DNA of 64,000 nucleotides from Yersinia alsatica (lineage in GTDB: Bacteria > Pseudomonadota > Gammaproteobacteria > Enterobacterales > Enterobacteriaceae), in assembly GCF_902170305.1 (NCBI RefSeq), contig NZ_CABHWW010000028.1:1-64000 (forward strand). The letters are read 5' to 3'. The notes under the pieces are model-generated. The model saw only the letters and a program-made list of their open reading frames with translations. It searched no databases and was not told the DNA's origin. Shown in pieces: positions 9,075 to 19,541 of the stretch (position 1 is its first letter; every line of letters begins with the position of its first letter). The translations under genes were made by a program, and so were the position numbers.

Positions 9075-10313
9075 TTATTGCGGAATCACTTCTTGAGTGA
9101 GTTTCCATTGGGCCAGCGCCAATTGACGGCGGCGCTTTAGTTCGTCGCGGATTGCCAAGCCTTGTAGCCCACTGGCCACGACTTCCTGCACCGAGACACT
9201 GTTTGCAATATGGAATGCTGCTCGCAAATAATCGCCTTGTGGATAAGGATTTTCTTCAAAACCGGTGCGGCCTCGGGCATCTGCTTCGCTGGTCATAATC
9301 ATCTGCTCAAGGCGCTCTGGTTTGCGCCACACATCAATAGAATCAAATAGCTTAAGTAGAGTTTCAGGGCGGAGCTTATTCACCGTATGGATAAGGTCAT
9401 GATATTCCGCCACCAATTTTGCTAAATCTCGCACTGGATTCGGCACTCGTAAGCGCTGGCATAATTGCTCGACTAATTTGACTCCCGCCGGGCCGTGGCC
9501 GTGGTGATGAGGCCAAAACTCTTTTGGTGTCAGGCCTTTACCCAAATCATGGCAAAGGGCGGCAAAGCGCACGTCAACTTCAGGGCTGAGCTGAGCAGCA
9601 ATGGCCAGTGTCATCAGTGTGTGAATGCCAGTATCAATTTCCGGATGCCATTTTTCCGGGGCCGGAACACCAAACAAGCGCTCAATCTCTGGGAATAGCA
9701 CCGCCAATGCGCCACAATCACGTAGCACCTGAAAATAGATCTGCGGGCTTTGTGTTTTCAGCGCTTTCTCGGTTTCTTTCCAGACCCGTTCTGGCGTTAA
9801 AGCAGAAAGCTCACCGCTTTCGGCCATTGCTGCCATCAATGATTGAGTCTCTGGGGCGATAGTAAAACCGAGGTGAGTAAAACGAGCGGCGAAACGCGCG
9901 ACACGCAGCACACGGAGTGGATCTTCACCAAAAGCGTCAGAGACGTGGCGTAACACTCGGTTTGCTAGGTCTTGTTGGCCATGGTAAGGATCGAATAGCT
10001 CGCCATTACTGCTGCGGGCAATCGCATTGATGGTTAAATCACGGCGCAGTAAATCCTCTTCCAGCGTTACATCGGGTGCGGCGTAGCAAGTAAAGCCCGT
10101 ATAACCTTGGCCTGATTTACGTTCGGTACGAGCCAGCGCATATTCTTCATGGCTAACAGGATGAAGAAATACCGGGAAATCTTTACCAACTTGTTGGTAG
10201 CCTTGTGCCAGCAATTGTTCTGGAGTAGCCCCCACAACGACCCAATCCTGTTCGGTAACTGGCAGGTTTAATAAGCTGTCGCGGACGGCGCCGCCGACCA
10301 GGTAGATTTCCAT
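9075..10313 (-). CDS. cca: CCA-adding multifunctional tRNA nucleotidyltransferase
   Basis: Cca adds or repairs the 3' CCA of tRNAs. The 412-residue protein has the class II nucleotidyltransferase head (VGGAVRD at residues 6-12, RRDLTINA near 90). It also has a C-terminal HD phosphohydrolase domain ([18 protein letters not shown]), the gamma-proteobacterial layout with phosphatase and phosphodiesterase activity. Oddity: the metal-binding pair that is DRD (21-23) in E. coli reads E21-Q-D23 here. The ATG lies eight bases from an ERIC element, and the Shine-Dalgarno-like GAAGGG is made by the ERIC end (10321-10326). Repair of encoded CCA ends is its likely main task, since the tRNA in this window encodes CCA. 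Confidence 0.97.
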   Translation of the reverse strand: MEIYLVGGAVRDSLLNLPVTEQDWVVVGATPEQLLAQGYQQVGKDFPVFLHPVSHEEYALARTERKSGQGYTGFTCYAAPDVTLEEDLLRRDLTINAIARSSNGELFDPYHGQQDLANRVLRHVSDAFGEDPLRVLRVARFAARFTHLGFTIAPETQSLMAAMAESGELSALTPERVWKETEKALKTQSPQIYFQVLRDCGALAVLFPEIERLFGVPAPEKWHPEIDTGIHTLMTLAIAAQLSPEVDVRFAALCHDLGKGLTPKEFWPHHHGHGPAGVKLVEQLCQRLRVPNPVRDLAKLVAEYHDLIHTVNKLRPETLLKLFDSIDVWRKPERLEQMIMTSEADARGRTGFEENPYPQGDYLRAAFHIANSVSVQEVVASGLQGLAIRDELKRRRQLALAQWKLTQEVIPQ

Positions 10314-10320
10314 ATTAACT

Positions 10321-10443
10321 AACCCTTCGTTCTTGATGTTATAGCGTTGTTAGCTGCTCTCGTTCACCCGAATCACTTACTCATGTAAGCTCATCGGGAT
10401 TCATTCGTTTGCTGCCTATCTATAACATCAATGACTTTGGGTT
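10321..10443. repeat. ERIC element (full length) in the cca leader
   Basis: A 123-base miniature element with terminal inverted repeats (AACCCTTCGTTCTTGATG against AACCCAAAGTCATTGATG). Its core contains the ERIC signatures ATGTAAGCTCATCGGGATTC and AGTAAGTGATTCGGGTGA, recognisable next to the classic ERIC1R/ERIC2 primer sites. It lies between cca and ygiM, transcribed as part of the cca 5' untranslated region. Confidence 0.9.
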
Positions 10444-10475
10444 ATACCCTTCGTTCTTGGTGTTATAGCGCTGGA
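10444..10475. repeat. Truncated second ERIC end
   Basis: Directly after the full ERIC, ATACCCTTCGTTCTTGGTG and the following TTATAGCGCTGGAG repeat the left end of the element (compare 10321-10352), then the similarity stops. It looks like the remnant of a tandem or nested ERIC insertion. Confidence 0.7.
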
Positions 10476-10565
10476 GATAAAGCGGAGATGACGACGATTC
10501 TATAACTGGCCGCCAAAATTACCAGCAATCAGTTCAGTATAGTTGGGGATGAGAACAGACTGAGC

Positions 10566-10588
10566 AAAAGGCTGCCCAATGGGCAGCC
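10566..10588 (-). terminator. Likely terminator of ygiM
   Basis: GGCTGCCC/GGGCAGCC forms an eight-base stem with a short loop. On the minus strand it is followed by CCTTTTGC, a short T run. It is about 30 bases past the ygiM stop. Confidence 0.6.
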
Positions 10589-10616
10589 GATATAAATTCT
10601 TTGCGTAACGTGGGTA

Positions 10617-11237
10617 TCAGTTCATCCAGCGATTATTCTTTTTACGACTTGGGATCAGATGCGGCAGTATCAGGCCCAACAGCAAGCCAATACCTGCAAC
10701 ACCCCCGCCGTACATAAACCATTGCAAAATAATGGTGCGCTGCTTGTCATCCAATTGCAGATTCACTGCGCTGACTTTCTTCTGAGCCACCACTAACTGA
10801 TTTTTCAGGGACTCATTCTCTTTTTGTAATTCGGAGATAACGCTGTCGCTGGCTGCCACTTTTTGCTGCATTTCTGCGGTGCGCTGATTCCAGCTATTAT
10901 CGATATTAGCCAGCTTGTCGGTCAGTGTTTTGACCTGCTGTTCAAGGTCTGGCACCCGAACACGCAAACTGGGTGTTTCACTCAGTTGATCCAGCGGGAT
11001 CCACGTTGTTTTACCCTTACTGTCGCGGATTTGACCATAATTTGTCTCGTCATTAACGCTTATCAGGGTAACTTCATCCCCACCTTTTAGCGTGCCGACA
11101 ATACGGTATTGGTTACCGGGGCCGCTATGAACGTAGGTATCCAGCTCATCAGAGATGTAGCGTTTTTCTTCTGCATAAGCGCTCAGAGAAAGAGTGAGAC
11201 TTAGCACGGCGAGGCAAATTAGGCGTAATTTCTGCAT
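10617..11237 (-). CDS. ygiM: SH3 domain-containing envelope protein YgiM
   Basis: 206 residues. A cleavable signal peptide (about residues 1-22, ending SAYA) is followed by a bacterial SH3 domain (residues about 27-90, with YVHSGPGNQYR and WIPLDQL). Next comes a coiled coil (about 95-165) and a single C-terminal membrane helix (about 172-192, rich in Gly and Leu) ending in a basic tail. This matches the YgiM/TIGR04211 architecture. The molecular function is not established. A peptidoglycan- or envelope-related role is suggested only by the SH3 domain and topology. It is divergent from ygiF, as in E. coli. Confidence 0.95.
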   Translation of the reverse strand: MQKLRLICLAVLSLTLSLSAYAEEKRYISDELDTYVHSGPGNQYRIVGTLKGGDEVTLISVNDETNYGQIRDSKGKTTWIPLDQLSETPSLRVRVPDLEQQVKTLTDKLANIDNSWNQRTAEMQQKVAASDSVISELQKENESLKNQLVVAQKKVSAVNLQLDDKQRTIILQWFMYGGGVAGIGLLLGLILPHLIPSRKKNNRWMN

Positions 11238-11540
11238 TAGAGAGTCATTTATGAGTGAATATATGTGACGATAGTAGTGTGTTCAGTTTGCCGACGCAAC
11301 GCATAAACCGGAATGAGAACTATCTTACTCTCATAGCCAGCGCGGCTTTAGCCATTTTATTGCTCATTTTTACTGCGGTGAAAATTTGTCTTATGAAGCC
11401 TTAGGGTAGACCTGCCAAAACAGGTTAAAATAGGGTTTGACTTGGGGCTGCCGCGCGGGTTTATCTGTGTAAAACAGGCAAATCACTGCGAAAGAGGCAT
11501 AATGCCCGTAATCTCGCAACATACCGGTGTGAATGAAATT
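11238..11540. other. ygiM-ygiF divergent spacer
   Basis: 303 bases without a convincing gene. TTGACT at 11437-11442 is followed 17 bases later by TTTATC, a weak possible promoter for ygiF. An open frame from 11442 reads into ygiF but has no family support before residue 34. Confidence 0.3.
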
Positions 11541-12866
11541 ATGACCGTTGAAATAGAATTAAAATTTATTGCTACTCCTGCGGCCATTGCCGCTTTGCCG
11601 GAGCGAATCACCTCTTGGCAGAGCCAGCATTCAGCTCCGCAAACCTTGACCAATATCTACTTTGAAACGGCGGATAACCGGCTGCGCCAGAATGATATTG
11701 GCTTACGCATTCGTGGTTATGATGGCCGTTATGAAATGACGGTGAAGACCGGCGGTAAAGTGGTCGGCGGTTTGCATCAGCGGCCTGAATATAATGTCGA
11801 TATTGATAGCGACAAATTAGATTTGGCGCGTTTCCCTGCCGATATCTGGCCTGAAGGTTGGGATATTGAAGCACTACAAGCTGAATTACATCCTCTGTTC
11901 CGCACGGATTTCACGCGTGAGAAGTGGGTAATTACTTACGGTGAGAGTGAGATAGAGCTTGCTCTCGACCAAGGAACTATTTCGTCTAACAGTGCAGATA
12001 AAACTGTCGAACTGTCGGAGCCACTGAGTGAAATTGAGCTGGAGCTGAAACAAGGCAATCAGGCAGATTTGCTGGCACTGGCGGCTGAATTGGCACAAAT
12101 CGGCGGTTTACGTCAGGGTAATTTGAGCAAAGCAGCTCGTGGTTATCATTTAGCGCAAGGCAATCCACCACGAGAATTGCGCCCATTATTAGTCTTGCAG
12201 CCAGCGCCAAAATCGACTGTTGAGCAGGGAATGGTCGCCGGGCTGGAAATGGCGCTGGATCACTGGCAATACCACGAAGAGTTATGGTTGCGCGGCGAGC
12301 CTGCAGCCAAGGCTATGATTATTGAAGCATTAGCGCTGATACGCCAGTCATTGGCTATCTTCGGTGGGTTGGTGCCACGCAAAGCCAGCACCGAATTACG
12401 GGCTTTGTTGATTGCGTTGGAGCCACAGTTAGAGCCGAAAAATGTCAATGCCGAGTTACTCTGCTACAGCGTCGATTACCTGAAATGTAAGTTAGCGCTC
12501 ACATCGTGGCTGGTTACCTCTGGCTGGCGGCCATTTATGGATGCCAAAGCGCAGGCCAAGTTTGACGGTTCATTTAAGCGTTTCTGCGACATTATGCTGA
12601 GCCGCAGTGCCGCTGACTTGAAAGAGGCCTTTGCTCACAATCTGGATGACGATGGCTATCTGGCACAGCTTCCGCGCTTAAACCGGCAGATTATGTCTTT
12701 CCAATTGCTTTCTGGCTTCTATCCACAGAATGAATGGCATCCATACATTGATGGCTGGTTTGGTTTGCAGTTGGCCATTATGGAACGTCAGGGCCACTGG
12801 CGTGATACCGCCCGCAAGGAAGCCTTATCTCAGCCCGCTTTTTGGCGTAATGGCTCTGCTCGTTAA
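11541..12866 (+). CDS. ygiF: Inorganic triphosphatase (CYTH-CHAD protein YgiF)
   Basis: 441 residues. The N-terminal CYTH domain begins with the signature ExExK (EIELK, residues 4-8) that binds triphosphate and metal in the tunnel. Further basic and acidic positions are visible ([26 protein letters not shown]). A C-terminal CHAD domain (from about residue 230, with paired helices and [10 protein letters not shown]-like segments) may bind polyphosphate. E. coli YgiF hydrolyses tripolyphosphate. The frame opens at 11442, but ATG 11541 places the CYTH motif at the N-terminus as expected. It is followed after 11 bases by glnE, so the two are probably cotranscribed. Confidence 0.96.
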   Translation: MTVEIELKFIATPAAIAALPERITSWQSQHSAPQTLTNIYFETADNRLRQNDIGLRIRGYDGRYEMTVKTGGKVVGGLHQRPEYNVDIDSDKLDLARFPADIWPEGWDIEALQAELHPLFRTDFTREKWVITYGESEIELALDQGTISSNSADKTVELSEPLSEIELELKQGNQADLLALAAELAQIGGLRQGNLSKAARGYHLAQGNPPRELRPLLVLQPAPKSTVEQGMVAGLEMALDHWQYHEELWLRGEPAAKAMIIEALALIRQSLAIFGGLVPRKASTELRALLIALEPQLEPKNVNAELLCYSVDYLKCKLALTSWLVTSGWRPFMDAKAQAKFDGSFKRFCDIMLSRSAADLKEAFAHNLDDDGYLAQLPRLNRQIMSFQLLSGFYPQNEWHPYIDGWFGLQLAIMERQGHWRDTARKEALSQPAFWRNGSAR

Positions 12867-12877
12867 GGGAATTTGAT

Positions 12878-15730
12878 ATGTTGCCACTCTCTTCGGAATT
12901 ACAGCATCAGGCGCAGAATGTACAACAGCGCTTTGGTGAGTTACCGGCTCCACCGAGCTTACGTGAAGAAGATATTGCGGTATTAGCGCTGAGTGATTTT
13001 GTCAGTGACATGTTACTGATTCACCCTGAATGGCTGGACGAGTTGCATCAGCAACCGCCGCAACCCGATGAGTGGCAATTTTATCCCCAATGGCTAAGCC
13101 AGGCACTGGCTGACGTGTCAGACGAAGCCGCGCTATTAGCGGCTTTACGGCTGTTTCGTCGCCGGATTATGGTGCGTATCGCTTGGTCACAGGCGCTGCA
13201 AACCAGCAGCACGACGGACACTTTGCAGCAGCTAAGTTGGCTGGCTGAAAGCTTGATTATTGCCGCGCGTGATTGGCTATATCAGGCTTGTTGTCGGGAG
13301 TTTGGCACCCCGAGTAATAGCCAAGGCGAGCCGCAGCCGCTGTTGATTCTGGGCATGGGGAAATTAGGTGGTGGCGAGCTTAATTTCTCGTCAGATATTG
13401 ATCTGATTTTTGTTTATCCGGAGAACGGCCAGACCCAAGGCGGACGTCGCCAATTCGATAATGCCCAGTTTTTCACGCGCTTAGGGCAGCGGCTTATTAA
13501 GGCACTGGACCAGCAAACGATAGACGGTTTTGTGTACCGGGTGGATATGCGGTTACGTCCATTTGGTGATAGTGGCCCATTGGTTTTGAGTTTTGCGGCG
13601 CTGGAGGATTATTACCAAGAGCAGGGGCGCGACTGGGAACGTTATGCCATGGTTAAGGCTCGCCTAATGGGCGGGGCTGAAGACCACTACAGCAAAGAGT
13701 TGCGCCAGACTTTGCGGCCTTTTGTCTTCCGTCGTTACATTGATTTCAGTGTGATCCAATCGCTGCGTAATATGAAAGGGATGATTGCTCGTGAAGTTCG
13801 GCGTCGCGGCTTGAAAGATAATATTAAGCTGGGTGCGGGCGGGATTCGTGAAATAGAATTTATCACGCAAGTTTTTCAGCTTATTCGTGGGGGTCGTGAA
13901 CCTCGGTTACAACAGCGAGCTTTGTTGCCGACCTTGCAGGCCGTGGCAGAACTAGGTTTGCTGCCCGAAGCACAGGTGAGCTCTCTCAGTGGCAGCTACC
14001 TGTTTTTGCGCCGTTTAGAGAATCTACTGCAAGCCATTGGTGATGAGCAAACCCAGACCTTACCCAGCGATGCACTGAATCAGGCCAGATTGGCTTGGGG
14101 CATGGGGTATGCCGATTGGGCGGCGATGAATAGTGCTTTAGAACAGCATATGCAGGCCGTACGGGTAGTTTTTGATGACTTGATTGGCGACGATACCCCT
14201 GATATCGGCGAAGATCCTTGCCATGGCTTGTATAAAAGCTTGTGGCAGGATGCGCTGGAAGAAGAGGATTTAGCGCCACTGACGCCGCACTTAGACGAAG
14301 CCGCTCGTCGTCAGTTACTGGCCACTGTGAATGATTTCCGCCACGACGTTGATAAACGCACCATTGGCCCGCGCGGTCGTGAGGTATTGGACCAACTGAT
14401 GCCAAGGCTGTTTGCTGAAGTTTGTCCGCGTCCAGATGCCAATGTTGCGCTGAGTCGCTTGATTCAATTGCTGCTAAGTATTGTTACTCGCACCACTTAT
14501 CTGGAATTGCTGGTGGAGTACCATGCGGCACTAAAACATGTTATTCGCCTGTGTTCGGCCTCTCCGATGGTTGCCAGCCAATTGGCGCGTTACCCGTTGT
14601 TATTAGATGAGTTACTTGACCCGCAGTCGTTTTATCAGCCATTGGAACCCGGTGCTTACCGCGATGAATTGCGCCAATATTTGCTGCGGGTGCCAGAAGA
14701 TGACGAAGAGCAGCAACTGGAGGCTTTGCGCCAGTTTAAGCAGGCCCAACAATTGCGTATTGCTGCCGGTGATATCACCGAGGCACTGCCGGTAATGAAA
14801 GTGAGCGATCACTTAACCTATCTGGCTGAAGCCATTATTGATGCCGTTATCCAGCAAGCTTGGGGGCAGATGGTGGCTCGCTATGGTCAACCAAGCCATT
14901 TACAGCAGCGCGAAGGCCGCGGTTTTGCCGTGATTGGTTATGGCAAGCTGGGCGGTTGGGAACTGGGCTATAGCTCAGATCTGGATTTAGTATTTCTGCT
15001 CGATTGCCCGCTAGATGTGATGACTGACGGTGAGCGCAGTATTGATGGCTGCCAGTTCTATTTGCGGCTGGCGCAGCGCGTGATGCATTTATTCAGTACC
15101 CGCACCTCATCGGGCATTTTGTATGAGGTCGATGCACGGTTACGGCCATCCGGTGAAGCGGGCATGTTGGTCAGCACCGTCGAGGCTTTCGCTGATTACC
15201 AGCAGAATGAAGCTTGGACTTGGGAGCATCAGGCACTGGTTCGTGCCCGCATTGTTTATGGCGACCCGGCGCTGCACCAACAATTTGATGCTATCCGCCA
15301 GCAAATCCTTTGCCGCCCTCGTGAAGCGGCACAATTACAGCAGGAAGTGCGCGAAATGCGCGAGAAAATGCGCACCCATTTGGGCAGTAAACAGCGCGAT
15401 ATCTTTGATATCAAAGCAGATGAAGGTGGGATCACCGATATTGAGTTCATCGCGCAATATCTGGTACTGCGCTATGCCGCTACTGAACCACGTCTGACCC
15501 GTTGGTCTGATAATGTGCGAATTTTTGAGCTAATGGCCAATTACGACATTATGGAGCCCGAGGAGGCTGCGGCATTGACGCGCGCTTATGTCACCATGCG
15601 TGATGAAATTCATCATCTGGCATTGCAGGAGCAGTCAAGCAAAGTCCCGGTTGATAGCTTTATCACAGAAAGAGAACAAGTGGCCGCCAGTTGGCGTAAA
15701 TGGCTGGTTGCTGCGCCAACGAGCGTATAA
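12878..15730 (+). CDS. glnE: Glutamine synthetase adenylyltransferase/adenylyl-removing enzyme
   Basis: GlnE adds AMP to, or removes it from, the glutamine synthetase tyrosine, under control of PII and glutamine. The 950-residue protein has the duplicated nucleotidyltransferase architecture. The N-terminal (removing) domain carries [18 protein letters not shown], around residues 160-177. The C-terminal (transferring) domain carries [18 protein letters not shown], around 686-703. A clean AAGGGA ribosome site lies seven bases before ATG 12878. It sits between ygiF and hldE, as in E. coli. No internal stop or truncation is seen. Confidence 0.98.
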   Translation: MLPLSSELQHQAQNVQQRFGELPAPPSLREEDIAVLALSDFVSDMLLIHPEWLDELHQQPPQPDEWQFYPQWLSQALADVSDEAALLAALRLFRRRIMVRIAWSQALQTSSTTDTLQQLSWLAESLIIAARDWLYQACCREFGTPSNSQGEPQPLLILGMGKLGGGELNFSSDIDLIFVYPENGQTQGGRRQFDNAQFFTRLGQRLIKALDQQTIDGFVYRVDMRLRPFGDSGPLVLSFAALEDYYQEQGRDWERYAMVKARLMGGAEDHYSKELRQTLRPFVFRRYIDFSVIQSLRNMKGMIAREVRRRGLKDNIKLGAGGIREIEFITQVFQLIRGGREPRLQQRALLPTLQAVAELGLLPEAQVSSLSGSYLFLRRLENLLQAIGDEQTQTLPSDALNQARLAWGMGYADWAAMNSALEQHMQAVRVVFDDLIGDDTPDIGEDPCHGLYKSLWQDALEEEDLAPLTPHLDEAARRQLLATVNDFRHDVDKRTIGPRGREVLDQLMPRLFAEVCPRPDANVALSRLIQLLLSIVTRTTYLELLVEYHAALKHVIRLCSASPMVASQLARYPLLLDELLDPQSFYQPLEPGAYRDELRQYLLRVPEDDEEQQLEALRQFKQAQQLRIAAGDITEALPVMKVSDHLTYLAEAIIDAVIQQAWGQMVARYGQPSHLQQREGRGFAVIGYGKLGGWELGYSSDLDLVFLLDCPLDVMTDGERSIDGCQFYLRLAQRVMHLFSTRTSSGILYEVDARLRPSGEAGMLVSTVEAFADYQQNEAWTWEHQALVRARIVYGDPALHQQFDAIRQQILCRPREAAQLQQEVREMREKMRTHLGSKQRDIFDIKADEGGITDIEFIAQYLVLRYAATEPRLTRWSDNVRIFELMANYDIMEPEEAAALTRAYVTMRDEIHHLALQEQSSKVPVDSFITEREQVAASWRKWLVAAPTSV

Positions 15731-15782
15731 ATTCCAGTTATTAATGGGATATAAGGTGTCTGTGATATTATCCAGCACCATC

Positions 15783-15842
15783 TATACCGGTCATCTTTCG
15801 AGTCGCAGAGCGTTGGCTGCAACTTAAAATCTATTGGGTATA
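15783..15842. repeat. Short (internally deleted) ERIC-like element
   Basis: This 60-base element has terminal inverted repeats TATACCGGTCATCTTTCGAG and TATACCCAATAGATTTTAAG, with CAGAGCGTTGGCTGCAACTT between them. The ends match the outer ERIC sequence (GCAACTT.., GGGTATA), but the central AAGTAAGTGA core is absent. It lies between glnE and hldE. Confidence 0.75.
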
Positions 15843-15914
15843 ACAAATACAAAATTGGAGCGAAGGGATGTGTGTTTTCGGGGTTAATAACAGCTCACTT
15901 TGGGGGGCTAACGT

Positions 15915-17345
15915 ATGAAAGTCACGCTGCCTGATTTTCGCCGCGCCGGTGTATTAGTCGTTGGTGATGTCATGTTAGACCGTTATTGGTATGGCCCAAC
16001 CAGCCGAATTTCACCAGAAGCACCGGTGCCGGTCGTGAAAGTGGATACCATCGAAGAACGCCCTGGTGGTGCTGCGAACGTGGCGATGAACATCGCCTCC
16101 CTTGGCGCTATTTCTCGCTTAGTCGGTTTAACCGGTATTGATGATGCCGCACGAGCACTGACCAGCAAACTGAATGAAGTTCAGGTGCGCTGTGATTTTG
16201 TTTCGGTACCGACGCACCCGACCATTACCAAATTACGGGTACTGTCCCGCAACCAACAGCTGATCCGTCTGGATTTTGAAGAAGGTTTTGATGGTGTCGA
16301 TCCGCAACCTATCTTTGAGCGCATTCAACAAGCGCTGCCGCAAATTGGCGCGTTGGTACTGTCCGACTATGCCAAAGGCGCGCTCAACAGCGTGCAGACA
16401 ATGATCCAGTTGGCCCGCAAAGCAAAAGTTCCAGTTCTTATCGATCCTAAAGGTAGCGATTTTGAGCGTTACCGCGGCGCAACCTTGCTGACACCGAATC
16501 TATCTGAGTTTGAGGCAGTGGTGGGTCACTGTAAAAATGAAGAAGAGTTGGTTAGCCGGGGTATGCAGTTGGTAGCTGACTTTGAACTTTCAGCCTTGCT
16601 AGTAACTCGCTCTGAACAGGGGATGACCCTGCTTCAGCCGGGCAAACCGCCATTACATTTGCCCACTCAGGCACAGGAAGTCTTTGATGTGACCGGGGCT
16701 GGCGACACGGTGATTGGTGTGCTGGCGGCGGCATTGGCGGCGGGAAATACTCTCGAAGAATCATGCTTCTTGGCGAATGCCGCAGCTGGCGTTGTGGTCG
16801 GTAAATTGGGTACCTCAACGGTGTCGCCAATTGAGCTGGAAAATGCTATCCGTGGCCGTGCTGAGACCGGTTTCGGCGTGATGGATGAGCAGCAGCTGAA
16901 AAAAGCGGTGATGCAGGCCCGTCAGCGCGGTGAAAAAGTGGTGATGACCAACGGTATCTTTGACATTCTGCATGCCGGTCATGTTTCCTACTTGGCCAAT
17001 GCCCGCAAGTTGGGTGATCGCCTGATTGTCGCAGTTAACAGTGATGCATCGACCAAACGATTAAAAGGCGAAAAACGCCCAGTAAATCCGCTGGATCAGC
17101 GCATGATTGTCTTGGGTGCATTGGAAGCGGTAGATTGGGTGGTGCCATTTGAAGAAGACACTCCACAGCGCTTGATTGCTGATATTTTGCCGGATCTGCT
17201 GGTGAAAGGCGGCGATTATAAACCTGATGAAATCGCCGGTAGCGCAGAAGTTTGGGCCGCAGGTGGTGAAGTTAAAGTGCTGAATTTTGAAGATGGTGTT
17301 TCTACCACCAATATTATTCAGTCAATCAAGAATGGCCGCGGCTAA
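15915..17345 (+). CDS. hldE: Bifunctional heptose kinase/adenylyltransferase HldE
   Basis: HldE phosphorylates D-glycero-D-manno-heptose-7-phosphate at C1 and later adenylylates the heptose-1-phosphate, supplying ADP-heptose for the LPS inner core. It has 476 residues (E. coli 477). The N-terminal PfkB-type kinase carries GGAANVAMN and the catalytic DVTGAGDTV (about residues 258-266). The C-terminal cytidylyltransferase-like domain has [12 protein letters not shown] (about 345-356). The upstream gap 15731-15914 holds a short ERIC-like element, and a full ERIC begins one base after the stop. Confidence 0.98.
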   Translation: MKVTLPDFRRAGVLVVGDVMLDRYWYGPTSRISPEAPVPVVKVDTIEERPGGAANVAMNIASLGAISRLVGLTGIDDAARALTSKLNEVQVRCDFVSVPTHPTITKLRVLSRNQQLIRLDFEEGFDGVDPQPIFERIQQALPQIGALVLSDYAKGALNSVQTMIQLARKAKVPVLIDPKGSDFERYRGATLLTPNLSEFEAVVGHCKNEEELVSRGMQLVADFELSALLVTRSEQGMTLLQPGKPPLHLPTQAQEVFDVTGAGDTVIGVLAAALAAGNTLEESCFLANAAAGVVVGKLGTSTVSPIELENAIRGRAETGFGVMDEQQLKKAVMQARQRGEKVVMTNGIFDILHAGHVSYLANARKLGDRLIVAVNSDASTKRLKGEKRPVNPLDQRMIVLGALEAVDWVVPFEEDTPQRLIADILPDLLVKGGDYKPDEIAGSAEVWAAGGEVKVLNFEDGVSTTNIIQSIKNGRG

Positions 17346-17470
<125 letters not shown>

Positions 17471-17500
17471 TATAGATTAGGTATAGAAAAAGGCGGTGAA

Positions 17501-18748
17501 GTGGGACTAAAACAGGAGTTAAGCCTGGCACAAGGCGTCGGGTTGCTATCCACCTCACTGCTGGGAACCGGTGTCTTTGCCGTCCCCGCGTTGGCGGCAA
17601 TGCTGGCAGGTGACGACAGTCTGTGGGCCTGGCCGGTGTTGATTGTGCTGGTTTTCCCTATTGCTATCGCTTTTGCCGCTTTAGGCCGTCACTTCCCCAG
17701 TGCGGGTGGCGCTGCACATTTCGTCACTATGGCCTTTGGACCTAAGCTTGGGAAAGTGACCGGCTGGCTATTTTTATCGGTGATCCCGGTGGGGTTACCG
17801 GCTGCTCTACAAATTGCTGCCGGTTTTTGGCAAGCGACATTTGGCTGGAGTGACACCGGGCTCTTGATGGTGCAATTGGTGACTTTGCTGGTCATCTGGT
17901 TGTTGGGAACCCGTAGTGCTGGCTCCAGTGCCAATGTGCAAACTTTGATTGCCTTGCTGGTGATCGCGCTGGTGGTGGCAATTTGGTGGCAGGGGGATAT
18001 TCACCCATCACAGATACCTTGGCCGGCATTACACGATATTTCCCCACCCAATATGTTCAGTGCGCTGGCTGTGATGTTCTGGTGCTTTGTTGGGTTGGAA
18101 GCTTTCGCGCATCTGGCAACAGAATTTCGTCATCCTGAACGTGATTTCCCCCGCGCCCTCATGGTTGGGCTACTGGTTGCTGGTGCCGTTTACTGGGGAT
18201 GTACCGTGGCTGTGCTGCATTTCCATGCCTATGGCGAGCAACAAGCCGCTGCAGCTTCATTACCGGGGATTGTGGTTCAATTGTTTGGTGCGCATGCGCT
18301 GTGGGTCGCCTGCATCATTGGTTATTTAGCCTGCTTTGCCAGTGTGAATATTTATACCCAAAGCTTTGCTCGCATGGTGTGGTCGCAAGCTCAGGTTCGC
18401 CCGCAAAGTAAGTTGGCGCAGCTCTCTGCCGGGAAAACACCGGTGAATGCTCTCACCGCGGTAGTCGGTAGCTGCCTGGCCTTCACGCTGCTGATTTACT
18501 GGCTATCTTTGCCCTTGGATATACTCATTGTTTATGCCAACGGTATTTTCGTACTGATCTATTTGTTGTGCATGTTGGCAGGGATTCGCTTGCTAAGTGG
18601 GCGCTCGCGGGTGATGTCAGTAATTGGCAGTATTCTGTGCTGTGTATTACTGGTCATGATTGGCTGGAAAAGCTTATACGCCTTACTGATGTTTGCGCTG
18701 TTATGGATATTAATGTCGCGAACGCGGGTATCAGTGATACAGCACTAA
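17501..18748 (+). CDS. yjeH: APC-family amino acid exporter, YjeH-like
   Basis: A polytopic membrane protein of 415 residues with about 11-12 hydrophobic segments. It resembles E. coli YjeH throughout (GLKQELSLAQG, LLSTSLLGTGVFAVPA, LSVIPVGLPAALQIAAGF, FVGLEAFAHLATEF). YjeH exports L-methionine and branched-chain amino acids. The frame opens at 17435 inside the ERIC. I place the start at GTG 17501, which has AGGCGGTGAA before it and gives the family N-terminus; the upstream residues come from ERIC DNA. Its position after hldE differs from the E. coli yjeH locus, so ortholog versus paralog is uncertain. Confidence 0.88.
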   Translation: MGLKQELSLAQGVGLLSTSLLGTGVFAVPALAAMLAGDDSLWAWPVLIVLVFPIAIAFAALGRHFPSAGGAAHFVTMAFGPKLGKVTGWLFLSVIPVGLPAALQIAAGFWQATFGWSDTGLLMVQLVTLLVIWLLGTRSAGSSANVQTLIALLVIALVVAIWWQGDIHPSQIPWPALHDISPPNMFSALAVMFWCFVGLEAFAHLATEFRHPERDFPRALMVGLLVAGAVYWGCTVAVLHFHAYGEQQAAAASLPGIVVQLFGAHALWVACIIGYLACFASVNIYTQSFARMVWSQAQVRPQSKLAQLSAGKTPVNALTAVVGSCLAFTLLIYWLSLPLDILIVYANGIFVLIYLLCMLAGIRLLSGRSRVMSVIGSILCCVLLVMIGWKSLYALLMFALLWILMSRTRVSVIQH

Positions 18749-18752
18749 ACAA

Positions 18753-18771
18753 AGGGCGCCACAGGGCGCCC
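18753..18771. terminator. Hairpin between the yjeH-like gene and ubiK
   Basis: AGGGCGCC/GGCGCCCT is a perfect eight-base stem with a three-base loop between convergent genes. The following T content is modest (TTTGTTT on the minus strand), so it suits ubiK better than the plus-strand gene. Confidence 0.55.
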
Positions 18772-18789
18772 TAGTCATAACGGGGCATA

Positions 18790-19089
18790 TTACTCGCCCG
18801 TTTTGTCGTCGACAGCTTGAGGAGTATCAACAGCAACTGGCGCACTGTTGAATTTGGCTTCCAGCTCGCCCATCCGTTGTTCCAATAAAGCCAGCTTTTC
18901 TCTGGTGCGCAGCAATACCTGAGTTTGCACGTCGAACTCTTCACGATTAACCAAATCCAGGCGGGTTAACTGCGATTGCAGCACCATCCGGATTTTCTTT
19001 TCGACATCGTCCCCGAATTCGCGAATACCTTTCGGCATAGACTCATGCACCTGGCGGGCGATTTGTTCAATTTTTTTCGGGTCAATCAT
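18790..19089 (-). CDS. ubiK: Ubiquinone biosynthesis accessory factor UbiK
   Basis: 99 residues (formerly YqiC). The N-terminal half is an amphipathic, membrane-associating helix region. The middle (about residues 45-80, with [21 protein letters not shown]) is a coiled coil that trimerises. The family function is to support aerobic ubiquinone synthesis together with UbiJ. The start MIDPKKIEQ matches the family. It is divergent from the ribB riboswitch leader. Confidence 0.95.
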   Translation of the reverse strand: MIDPKKIEQIARQVHESMPKGIREFGDDVEKKIRMVLQSQLTRLDLVNREEFDVQTQVLLRTREKLALLEQRMGELEAKFNSAPVAVDTPQAVDDKTGE

Positions 19090-19214
19090 GGTGTTTCCCT
19101 AATTAGATGTGTAGTTACCTCCTCTAGTGTAATGCCTGATGCTAATTGTATAAACCTCCGCACATCACCATTTTGGTAATTGCTCCAACGAATCAATAGC
19201 GCTATAGTCATAGA

Positions 19215-19400
19215 GCTTATTCTCAGGGCGGGGTGCAAGTCCCCACCGGCGGTAAATTGTGTTGCGGCATTCCTGTGTCGTGGTGCAAAAGCCCGCGAGC
19301 GCTCACGCTGTTTCTCTGGTTAAAGAGAGCGGGGTAGAGGTCAGCAGACCCGGTGTAATTCCGGGGCCGACGGTTATAGTCCGGATGGGAGAGAGTAACG
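19215..19400 (+). promoter_or_regulatory. FMN riboswitch (RFN element) upstream of ribB
   Basis: The conserved FMN aptamer blocks are all visible in order: TCAGGGCGGGGTGCAAG, CCCCACCGGCGGTA, AGCCCGCGAGC, GACCCGGTGTAATTCCGGGG, CCGACGGTTATAGTCCGGAT and GGGAGAGAG. The central variable hairpin is GCTGTTTCTCTGGTTAAAGAGAGC-like. Binding of FMN represses ribB, closing the riboflavin feedback loop. The aptamer ends about 140 bases before the ribB start. Confidence 0.97.
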
Positions 19401-19488
19401 GTATTTGCCGGGCCTATGGCTCGCTTGCGTTATTTCGGCTATTTCTATTGATATAGAGAAATTGATATAGAAAAATTGGCCAATTACT

Positions 19489-19532
19489 CCTCAAGACCGC
19501 CCTGATTCTGGTAATCCATAATTTTAATGAGG
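19489..19532 (+). promoter_or_regulatory. Riboswitch expression platform with Shine-Dalgarno sequestration
   Basis: CCTCA (19489-19493) can pair with TGAGG (19528-19532), the ribB ribosome site. Between them CCGCCCTGA (19497-19505) is exactly complementary to TCAGGGCGG (19223-19231) in the aptamer closing stem. This gives two exclusive folds. Pairing with the aptamer would free the ribosome site when FMN is low; otherwise the sequestering hairpin can form. This fits E. coli ribB, where translation initiation is controlled. Confidence 0.6.
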
Positions 19533-19541
19533 TTTCTTACC

